A stretch of 64,000 bases of DNA, taken from contig CM046875.1 in the NCBI GenBank assembly GCA_025667525.1, positions 287,698,140 to 287,762,139 on the forward strand. Reading direction: 5' to 3'. Origin of the DNA: Glebionis coronaria (Eukaryota > Streptophyta > Magnoliopsida > Asterales > Asteraceae). The position numbers were made by a program, and so were the translations under genes. Position 1 is the stretch's first letter. Each line of letters begins with the position of its first letter. Under the pieces are notes generated by a model. It made no database searches, was not told the origin of the DNA, and worked only from the letters and a program-made list of their open reading frames with translations. This document shows, one piece after another, positions 55,743 through 64,000 of this stretch.

Positions 55743-56760
55743 CTAAACATAACAAGCTGTATTCACAGCCTCAGCCCAAAAAGCAATGGGAAAGTGAGCA
55801 TCAGCCAACATAGTCCTGGCTGCTTCTATGAGGGTTCTATTCATTCTCTCAGCTACCCCATTTTGTTGTGGGGTTCTAGCTACACTAAACTGTCTAATAA
55901 TCCTTTTCTTGGCACAAAAATCATCTAACAACTTATTTCTAAACTCACCACCATTGTCACTTCTAAGTATCTTAACCTCATTACCAGACTTCTTTTCTAT
56001 TTGGGTAATAAACTTAATCAAAGTATCGGCAGTGTCACTTTTCAAAGCTAAAAATAAAGTCCAAGTAAATCTAGAAAAATCATCAGTGATGACAAAACAT
56101 TAAGATTTATAATTAAGCTTTCTATATTAGTTGGACCAAACAAGTCCATATGCAGCAAGTGAAGTGGTTTTGAACTAGATTGCACCTGTTTAGACTTAAA
56201 TAAGACCTTGTGTTGTTTGCCTTTAAGGCATGCAACACAAGAGTGGTCATTATAGAAAGCCTATTCAGGCAAACCATCAACCAAACCATGTCTCACAAGT
56301 CTGTTTATATTTTTTAAATTAATGTGACCTAATCTTCTATGCCAAAGATTACTCTCATCAACTGAAGCCTTAGCATATAGACACGACAAATTATTATTCA
56401 TCCTAATCCCATTAAGATTCACATTATAAATGTCCTTATGGCTAGGTGTTCTATAATCAATGAATTTCTCATCTGGTATTTTAAAATTTTTGCTCAACAC
56501 CAAGCATTCAGTACCAGTGAAAAGAACCTTATATTTGTTATCACAAACCTGTGATACACTAAACAGATTATAGTCAAGTTCTTTTACCAGAAACACGTTT
56601 TCAAAACGCAAATTGTTGGTGAGAAGAGTTCCTTTGGCTGTGATAGTTCCATATCCACCTCCAAAGTAAACTTTGTCACCATCCTTAATGGGAGTGAAGT
56701 TTGTCAGATAATCTTCCTTCCCAGTCATGTGCCTAGAGCATCCACTATCCCAATAGCCAT
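55743..56760 (-). pseudogene. pol: Element D protease and integrase core
   Basis: The protease active site WDSGCSRHMTG lies at about 56725-56755, then DYNLFSVSQVCD. The integrase zinc-binding domain has NLWHRRLGHINL. The core has the second Asp in ILRSDNGGEF and the Glu in RTPQQNGVAERMNRTLIEAARTM. Stops lie at about 56260, 56100 and 55745 (the last a CAG to TAG change). A frame break covers the first catalytic Asp region around 56100-56255. Confidence 0.92.
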
Positions 56761-58368
56761 AATCATTAACCTACTTTTGAATGCCCTGCACATAAAGATA
56801 ACAAATTAGTTTTCTTTGGGAACCCAAGCCTGAGCAGACTTGGATTCATTTGGTTGTTCAACAAGAACAGACTTAGTCCTTATGACAACCCCTTGTTCAT
56901 CCCTTTTTGGATTAAACACCCAGTTAACCCCAATTGGTTTTGTTATGACCTTTGAAATATAATGAAATCTGTTATAGGTCATAGAAATCATATCTGAATT
57001 AGGGTTTTCGTCTTGCTTAGGTCTCCATGTTAAGCTAGAAGAAGCTTTAGACCCCTTTCCCTTTGGTTGCAAATATTTAGCATTATTTGGTCTGGCAACG
57101 TTCCTGTCAGCGTTTAATTTGGTCTTGTCAACGCTAAAATTACCCTTATCAGCGTTGAACCTAGGGTTTGCTACAGGAACCTATTGTCTATTAGACCATG
57201 TATTGGTCTTCTGAAACGGTCTTTGTTCATAAGTATTAGACCCTTTAGTAAAGAATGGAGCTGGTCTAACAACTTGTGGACTTTGTTGGACAAAAGATTT
57301 AGGTTTGGCAGTGTTTGACGTTTTGTCAGCGTTGACCTTTGAGGCATTGACACATTTATAGGCTAAATGTGAAAAACTTCCACAAGTATAACAGGATTTT
57401 CTAGACATAGCTCTAGGTCTAGAAGAAAAGAAACATGTCCCATTATCACTAATTTGGCTTTTTGGTGACCTAGGTTTTCTATACATTTCTGTATATTTAA
57501 TACTAGGTTTTCTATCAACATTTAAGCCAAGGTCAACAGTCTTGCCAGTGGTTAGGTTTGTCACTTTGATGGGTGTAGACTCATTTAGGCTATCACTAAG
57601 CATGCCACCCTTAACAAACAAGGTAGGGTTGGCTTTCTTCCATTGGTCCAAATCAGTCAACTTCTGCCTGTATTCCTCTACTGGGGTAAGAACTTTTGGT
57701 GGAAGAATAAATTCCTCTTCTTGGAGTTCTGGTAAACCAGTCCAAGACAAGTCCTTTCTAAGGACACCTTAGAAGTTCCCAGCGGGTGGTGGAACACCAG
57801 CATACTCTTTCATCCCAATCCCAGTCATATCCCTAGAATCCCTTTGTTCACTAACACATTTTTCTAGGGTTTGTGAGGCTTTACCAAATTTCTGAATTTT
57901 AAGATCTACATTATCCTTATTTTTTATAGCCTCATCTAACTTAGCCTGTAAAGTAGCATTGACTCTCTCCATGATGTTTCTAATCTCAATACTAGCATTT
58001 AAATCATGATTTAAAATATTGATTTAATCTTTTAGGTCAAGCTCCATTTTCTTATACTCAGCTAAAGTTTTTTCAGTTTGAGTAAGGGCAAGTTGATAGT
58101 TAGATAACTTGCATATTTCATTAACCACATCTGTTGTCTATAATAAAACCTCTTTGTTAAGTTTTTTCGTGTTTAGACGACAACCCTTACTACAAAATGC
58201 ATCATCATATACCTCATTGTCTAATGAAGATGAGGAGTGTGCCATGAGAGCATAGTGTACATGCTCTTCTTCTTCCTTTTCTACAACCAAAGCTTTGTTC
58301 TCTTCCTCATCCTTGGCCAAGTAGCTCCAATCCCAGCCAACACCATCAATGTCTTGCATGGCAACCAT
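56761..58368 (-). pseudogene. gag: Element D gag extension between nucleocapsid and protease
   Basis: Open pieces at 58138-58368, 57769-57972, 57181-57750 and 56806-57072 form one degraded region. It starts with QDIDGVGWDWSYLAKDEEEN and an acidic Ser-rich part. A short coiled coil (NATLQAKLDEAIKNKDNV) and a second zinc-knuckle-like CYTCGSFSHLAYKC (CX2CX4HX4C) follow. It ends in a Lys-rich stretch with N-A-D-K and S-V-D-K repeats. The region corresponds in position to E's long gag extension. Stops separate the pieces. Confidence 0.8.
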
Positions 58369-58380
58369 AGATTTGGAATC

Positions 58381-59604
58381 CTAAGCCTTGATGATTTGGC
58401 TTGAGGGTTTTCCAGCATCAGATCTTGGAGATTTGCATTCTCTCATAAAGTGTCCCATTCGATGACAATTATAACACTTAACCTTGGATTTATCAAATCC
58501 AGCAGTGTCCTTGGCATTAAAAGTCATCTTCTTCTTGAATCTTATATTCCATCTGTTTGCTCTTATACTTGCAAGAGACATATTCCACTTTATGTCCATC
58601 TCCTCCAAATGCTCATCACTAATTTGCTCAAGGTCCTCATATTTAATCACTGAACCATTGGGCAATGAAGCAATGTATGCACAAACAGTATCTAGATCAA
58701 TACCAGCAGGCTTAACTCTTGGTGAGTCAACTTTGTATGTGTCAGCGACTGAATGTGAGGCGTTGACAAGGCTTGATCCAGCGTTGACACAAGTTGATCC
58801 AGTAACGGGGTGCATGTATGACTTCTTTTGATCAAATTGACCTTCACTATGTGAGAATAAGGCCATATTTCCATTGGTAGACTTGCTTCCATGATCCAAA
58901 AGAGTTTCATTCTCTACCAGCCTCAGTTTATTGTAAACATCATCAAAAGTAGAACTTTTGTGAGTGTTATTAGCAATTATAGACCTTGCTTCAATCTTCC
59001 ATGCATCACCAAGACTTTTAAGAAAAGTGGTGATAATATCAACATCACCAAGCACTATTCCCATGAAGGACAACTTGCTTGTAATGTCAAGAAGTCTGCT
59101 TCTCACTCCACTTAGCTTCTCACTGGGTTGAGCTTTAAAAACATCATACTCATGCAAGAGTTGCTTCTTTTTCTCTTGTAGATTATCAGCATTACCACCA
59201 TAAGCAACTTCAAGGGCTGCCCAAAGATCTTTTGCAGACTCATAGCTTCTATATTTGTGTTGATTTTCTTGTCACAAAGAGAGTTTGAGAATGCTTAGGG
59301 TTTTCATGTCATTCCTTCTCTTTGCTATGTCCTCAGTTGAGACAGCTCTACCATCTTCAGGTTTTTCTTTTCTATCCTCTTCAGTAGAGCCTTGAACATT
59401 TGTTCTTAGTAATATGGCAGCTGTTATCTTTTGAGCTTTATTAAATGTGTTTCCATATTCAATAATTTCCCATAGGGTGTAGTCATGGATTTAGAGATAC
59501 TGTTCAAAGTTAAACTTCCACAGCTCAAAATTGTCTGGGTCTAGCATAGGAATCTTGATGTTGGGGGTTGAGGAGGAGGAGGAGTTTACTTCTGGGGTAG
59601 ACAT
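58381..59604 (-). pseudogene. gag: Element D gag (capsid and nucleocapsid)
   Basis: The probable start is the ATG at 59604 (MSTPEVNSSSS), about 90 bases after the primer site. The first ~150 codons are broken by a TAA (CAA to TAA) near 59493 and a TGA near 59273. From 59157 the frame is open for 258 codons with the gag core (LHEYDVFKAQPSEKLSGV, FLKSLGDAWKIEARSI) and a zinc knuckle CYNCHRMGHFMREC (CX2CX4HX4C). A TAG (CAG to TAG) at 58381 closes it. Confidence 0.88.
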
Positions 59605-59685
59605 GATGTTTTTAGGGTTTCTAGAAAATTAGGGTTTTTGGCGATTTACGGTTCTTGTGTTCTTTAGATCAAAGTTTCTCAACAA

Positions 59686-59697
59686 GCTCTGATACCA
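59686..59697 (-). promoter_or_regulatory. Element D primer binding site (initiator tRNA-Met)
   Basis: The minus strand reads TGGTATCAGAGC two bases after the 5' LTR, the standard 12-base copia site complementary to initiator tRNA-Met. Confidence 0.92.
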
Positions 59698-59699
59698 CT

Positions 59700-60201
59700 T
59701 GTTGATCCCAAATTTAGATCGATTTAGCTTGTGTAAACGAGATTAAATCAAGTTAAACACGTAGAGAAACTTTGTTGTGTATAAAACAATTTAAGTATTA
59801 TGCAGAATTAATACTCAAACAAGAACACACAAACAATGTAAACCTAACTTTCACTTGATTGATAAAACAAACTTGCGTACAATGAAAGTGTAAAACGTAT
59901 ATCAAACATAAACCTAAAGGCCTCCTTTTATAGACATAAGGATCCTTGTACAAGAGTCTACGTATCAGCTATTTTAGGTAAAGATAAACATAGAAAATAC
60001 ATTGTTGATCATATCTTTACTAGAAACAAACTAGAAACATAATACGTGTAGACTAAGTCTTCTATCAGTGCTTGATTTCATCCTATCAACGCTTGACATC
60101 TTACTGTCAATGCTTGTCCTGTCAACGCTTGTTTTCTCTTGTCAACGTCCCAATTGCTCTTGTCAGCGCCCAAGTGTACGGGCTACATTTTATTCCCAAC
60201 A
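59700..60201 (-). repeat. Element D 5' LTR
   Basis: 502 bp, TGTTGGGAAT to GGGATCAACA on the minus strand, followed by the primer site. The TATA box is at 59925-59932 within an inverted repeat (59917-59947). Four GCGYTGACA-type motifs lie at 60084-60170. TCTTT (60202-60206) is the target duplication in element E. Confidence 0.95.
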
Positions 60202-61361
60202 TCTTTTTGACGTTTTTCCAAATCGCTTTCAACAATTGATTGAACATTATCAATATATTGTTTAAGAAAACCAAGTGTTTTTCTATTTTTGCTTTTAGAA
60301 TCATCAAGAGGCAAATAGTTAATATATTTAAAAACATTAGTTTTCCTCTTAGTGGAAAAAGCTTTCTTCCATTGAATTCGTCTTTGTTTGCATTTTAAAA
60401 ACAATTCCTCACGAGACTTCTGTTTTTGTGGAGTGAAAAGACCATAAAGACTGTTTTCATAAGCATAATTATATGGTGTCACAAAGTCTTTGTTGACCGG
60501 TGATCTACTCTCCTCGTCCCAAAGGGACGTCTCTTTACTATCGAGGCTAGCTACTGGGGAATCATGATCGGTCCATTCGGACTCGTCAAGATATAAGTGA
60601 TGGTTAGCAGCTTGAGCTTGTTCGAGGTACTTGGGGCTTGCAAAACTATGTTGACCTTTGAAAAACGACCGAGGTGCTATCATTCTAACGGTTTGAATAG
60701 AGTCATGCGTTTTATAAACAACTTTTTTCAAAAATCAACTTGTTCTTCGAGATCCTTTACTTTTTCAGTATATTTACCTTGTCTATTTTTGAAATCTTGT
60801 TTTAATTTTTCAACCTCTTGTTTCTTTTCGTCAAGAATTTAGCAGAATCGATGGTATTCATAGAGAGCCTCTGTTCAAAATCATTACATTTTGTTATGGC
60901 AAGGTATGTTTTTTGACGTTCATCACTTAATAGGACATTAAATTGACGATTTTCTTCTGTTAACAAAGCAAGAGCTTCGTTGTATTTATTTTCAAAATCG
61001 TCCTTTTTAACGTTGAGAACACGACTTTTGTACCCCTCAAGCTCTTTGGTCGTTTGAATAAGCTCGGCCCTATAACTATCAATAGTCTCACTAGATTTTA
61101 TAAGAGCAGCTTTGCTTTCTTCAAAGTTTTGAGTGAGCGCTGTGTTTGCCTTCTTTAATTGCTTTTGACTCTTTCAATTTTCATTGACATCTTTTTGTAA
61201 ACTAGCAATTAAATTAGCAAGCGCGACACGATTCTCGTCATCATACTCATTTACATGTTGATCATCCTCAAACTCATTATTGCACATGTCTGATGAATCG
61301 GGTGTGGTATTGCTATCAACCGTTTCCATCATATACGTGTCAGTAATTGTTGTTGGAAGAT
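60202..61361 (-). pseudogene. gag: Element E gag extension, proximal part
   Basis: The frame is open from 60731 down to the D junction (VVYKTHDSIQTVRMIAPRSF, then a charged region with KQRRIQWKKAF). It continues at 24315 after D. Further upstream (60735-61361) a degraded, Lys/Glu/Asn-rich coiled-coil-like region follows with several stops. The F insertion begins at 61367. I do not recognise a known domain beyond the coiled-coil composition. Confidence 0.65.
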
Positions 61362-61366
61362 CACTA

Positions 61367-61881
61367 TTTTGATCCCAAACTTAGATCGATTTAGCTTTGT
61401 GTATACGGGTTAGATCAAGTTATACATTTAGAGAAACTTTGTTTATGTATAAAGTAATCTAAGTGTTATGCATAATTAACACTTAAACAAGAACACACAA
61501 AGATGTAAAACAAACTTTCACTTGATTGATAATAACAAACTTGCTTACAATGAAAGTGTTTAACGTATGAAAACTTATTAATAAACATAACCTAAAGGTC
61601 TTCTTTTATAGACATAAGAAGCCTTGTACAAGAGTCTACGTATCAACTATTCTAGGTAAAGATAATTAAAGAAAATACAATGTTGAACTTATCTTTACTA
61701 GAAACAAACTAGAAACATAATACGCGTAGACCATATCTTTCTATCAGTGCTTGTCTTCAACCTATCAACGCTTGACTTCTTCTTGTCAACGCTTGATCTG
61801 TCAGCGTTTGTTTTCTTCCTGTCAACGCTTGTTTTCCTCTTGTCAGCGCTCAAGTGAACTGGCTACATTTTATTCCCAACA
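61367..61881 (-). repeat. Element F 3' LTR
   Basis: 515 bp, TGTTGGGAATAAAATG to GGGATCAAAA on the minus strand, clearly related to D's LTRs. The TATA box (61603-61610) lies in an inverted repeat (61595-61625) whose arms differ from D's in a compensated way. Five GCGYTGACA motifs lie at 61764-61850. It is bordered by the purine tract TTAGGGGAGGATTG on the internal side. Confidence 0.92.
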
Positions 61882-61933
61882 ATCCTCCCCTAAACTTGAT
61901 ATCTACTCTAGTAATCAAGTTTCTGAATAAAAA

Positions 61934-63988
61934 TTAAGTACTAGGAGGAATCTTACAACGCTTATCATATTGGTAATAAACATGCCTAATCAAATCTTTG
62001 GCCACGTCACTTGAATAGTCAATCTCCAGCTGTGTTGTCTTCATCTTCACCAAAACTTCTTTGGACATGGAATACTGACCATCTACAAGAAGATACTCAG
62101 CAAACTTTGTAGAGCTCAAATAATACACACCATCAGCTGAATACAAATGCCATTGAAGACCACTGAGATTATCCTCAAGATCCTTCCAAACAACAGGATC
62201 TTCTTCTGTTGGTCCACACATTCTCTTGAATGTGGACCAAAGTTTTATTCCATTGACTGAAGTAGGAGCTTCAGTCTCATACTTGGCTTCCAACAACCTC
62301 CAAAGGTCTACCAAGTCTTTTCTATCAACACTTGCAAACAGAGATATAAGAGTAGTAAAAGTGTGTACTTCTTTCCCATACCTGCCAATCTTCCAAAACC
62401 CACTTTCATCTTCTTCATAGCTTATAATAGGGTTTATGGCATCAAGAGGTAACACTTGTACCATATCTGAAGCTTCTAATGGTGAGAGCTTGATGCTCCT
62501 TCTTATAACAGCTTCACTGGGCCTCAATCTATCCATATCTTTAGGAAAAGAGGAACTCCCTTCTTCAAAGGTCTGGGAACAATCATCGCCTTTTTAAGCT
62601 CCATCTCTTCTGCAAGTTCTTCTTTCCTTTCATCTGAAAGAAGTCTGATAGTATTCATTTCCTGAACTTTTCCCAAATGGGATAAGCCTTGTACTCCAAC
62701 TCTTCAAAGGATAATCCCAACAATTTCTTATAGGTCCATCATGTTCCATGACATCTGAGTAGCATGTAGTACAGCTCCCTTCTATCCCTTTTCAGCATTG
62801 AGAGAATATTGCTAGCTTTGTGTTTCAGAATTACCTTGCAGTCTTTTTGGACTCTTAGAAGAATCTCCAAACCCCAAATCTGGTCTGAAATAGTCAAATC
62901 TGGATTCTCCACACACCTATCTTCCCAAGCATGGTACATATGAACAACGTCTTGCATATCAAAATCTACTTGAAATTTCAACTCATTAAGCTTTTCTCTT
63001 GCCAAATCATCACCATACTCAAGTCTTTCTGGTTGTTCTATTACCATCACACTTGAATCTGAACTTGCTTCATCACTTCCTTCTTGTTCCTCTGAACTGA
63101 CAACAAGTGGTGATTCACCAACCTTCTTTATTTCTTGTTCCACAAGTTGTGCAGCCAACCTTCTATCAAATTCTACCTGTGCTGCATCCTTTGGAACTTC
63201 TACTTCTACCATTTTTCCTTTACCCTTATCTAATGGATCAATGATGGGTAAGGATGATGGTAATACATGTGAAGATACATCTTTGATGATAGCTGATGAC
63301 TGGAATACATCAACCTCATCTGCAGGTCTTCAACGCTTAGTTTGCTTGTGTCAGCGCCCAATTTGCTCATGTCAGCGCTCAAACTTTGCTTGTCAACGCC
63401 CAAATTACCTGTCTCATCGCGTCTTGTAATTTGCTCCAACATAGCTGTAAAAGACAAGTCTAAATTGGTAGGAGCTACCAGAGATCTGTCAAAACCTGGT
63501 TGCTTCTTCAATTCAGTGAGGGCTTCAGCAACACCCAAAGATTCACCATCATGTGAGCCCTTATCACTCACATTAATCTGCTCATCCTCCCCTTTGGAAG
63601 ATTCCTCCATTCCACGCCTTGTGCTAGCATTTTCCAAAATAACAATCCTCTCCCTCAATTGCTTGAGTTCAAGGCCTTGTGCACTGACAATTTGTACCAA
63701 GTCTGCATTTTGCTTTTGCAAGCTAATGCAGACAGCCGTCAATTCCATTAATGTCATTGGTTCCAATATGCCCTCCTCTAAAATGGGTATTTGACCTCCC
63801 AAGTTAGATTCATGGGGCATGGATGAGGTCTTAAAGATGTTAGGACTGTCTTGGCCTGCATCTAAGCCAGAACCAATAGTCCCAGCCTCATCCATAGCAC
63901 CAACCACACTTGTGGTGGTGGTTCTCTCTGCTACATGGCTAGGACCACTAGAGGAGAACACTCCAGTAGTCCTTTGGCGTTTTTGCAA
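61934..63988 (-). pseudogene. Element F env-like ORF, C-terminal two thirds
   Basis: Better preserved than the copy in D. An N-terminal piece of 252 codons (63230-63988) has TTTTSVVGAMDEAGTIG and a clear coiled coil (LVQIVSAQGLELKQLRERI). It ends with G-V-D-K / S-A-D-M / G-A-D-T repeats encoded by the GCGYTGACA motif. Acidic middle (62739-63212) and C-terminal (61934-62536) blocks follow with two frame breaks. No membrane segment or signal peptide is visible. Function unknown; env-like refers to its place after pol. Confidence 0.78.
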
Positions 63989-64000
63989 CCTATATTGTGA

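Larger units (their letters stand above)
24321..60201 (-). mobile_element. Element D: Sirevirus-type copia with env-like ORF, split by C
   Basis: Two 502-bp LTRs (24321-24822 and 59700-60201) and a TCTTT target duplication (24316-24320 and 60202-60206) delimit it. About 11.9 kb remain without the nested gypsy elements. Sense order on the minus strand is 5' LTR, Met-tRNA primer site, gag, protease, integrase, RT, RNase H, a spacer, an env-like ORF and the 3' LTR. Gypsy element C interrupts between RT and RNase H with GAGTG duplicated at 29914-29918 and 53942-53946. The LTRs differ at about 17 positions by eye (~3.4%). Many stops make it inactive. Confidence 0.93.
9616..61366 (-). mobile_element. 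Element E: Sirevirus-type Ty1/copia, split by G, D and F
   Basis: Visible segments are 9616-13082 (3' LTR, 3' non-coding region, end of RNase H), 19704-24320 (RT, integrase, protease, distal gag) and 60202-61366 (proximal gag extension). The 5' LTR lies beyond the right edge. The parts belong together because the reading frame resumes when an insert and one 5-bp duplication are ignored: at G (CCCTG at 13078-13082 and 19704-19708) within RNase H, and at D (TCTTT at 24316-24320 and 60202-60206) within gag. E itself interrupts gypsy element H. Several nonsense codons and frame breaks show it is defective. Confidence 0.87.
61367..64000 (-). mobile_element. Element F: second copy of the D family, 3' end only
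   Basis: Minus-strand copia element of the same family as D, entering E with its 3' LTR at 61367-61881. Its env-like ORF follows upstream and the window ends inside it. A CACTA target duplication (61362-61366) is predicted; its partner is outside the window. Sequence between 61882 and 64000 aligns with 24823-27060 of D. Confidence 0.88.

Overview
This window is nuclear plant DNA made almost entirely of LTR retrotransposons stacked inside one another. I see no host gene, tRNA, rRNA or CRISPR array. The elements are Ty3/gypsy of the Athila type (tRNA-Asp-like primer sites, retropepsin motif DLGAS, RT motif FMDD) and Ty1/copia of the Sirevirus type (tRNA-iMet-like primer sites, RT motif YVDD, a coiled-coil gag extension, an extra env-like ORF after pol). 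From memory, those copia ORF types are especially common in Asteraceae, so a composite (daisy family) genome is my best guess. That is inference.

Layout, with arrows for the sense strand: 1-8306 element A (gypsy, <-; its 3' end lies left of the window) sits in element H (gypsy, ->), of which only the last part of pol, 8307-9615, is visible. H is next broken by element E (copia, <-), visible as 9616-13082, 19704-24320 and 60202-61366. E carries three insertions: G (copia, <-, non-autonomous, 13083-19703, target duplication CCCTG), D (copia, <-, 24321-60201, duplication TCTTT) and F (copia, <-, 61367 to beyond the right edge). D carries C (gypsy, ->, gag-protease only, 3.4-kb LTRs, 29919-53941, duplication GAGTG). 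C carries B (gypsy, ->, 39797-51002, duplication CACTC) in its 3' LTR. The deepest chain is H>E>D>C>B. Host reading frames resume across the E/G, E/D and D/C junctions once the insert and one target copy are ignored.

B is the youngest and most nearly complete element. Its two 1689-bp LTRs differ at about 21 positions by eye (~1.2%), and its coding region has one in-frame stop between gag and pol and one single-base frame change in the integrase. Eye-counted LTR divergence is ~2% for C and ~3.4% for D, the order the nesting requires. A, D, E and H are decayed.

The most unusual signals are not genes. (1) G holds eight ~150-bp units, each able to fold into three consecutive hairpins, and the first stem changes in compensated pairs between units. 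(2) D and F are sprinkled with ~45 copies of the sense-strand motif GCGYTGACA, in LTRs, spacers and, in one reading frame, in gag, pol and the env-like ORF. (3) TATA boxes lie beside or inside hairpins, with nearly the same hairpin in a gypsy LTR (A) and two copia LTRs (E, G). (4) G has unequal ends, its 5' terminus being a 42-bp perfect inverted repeat of its U5 end. (5) ATTCCGA arrays are shared by gypsy LTRs and a copia leader. (6) A, B and C share palindrome plus polypurine modules in their 3' non-coding regions.
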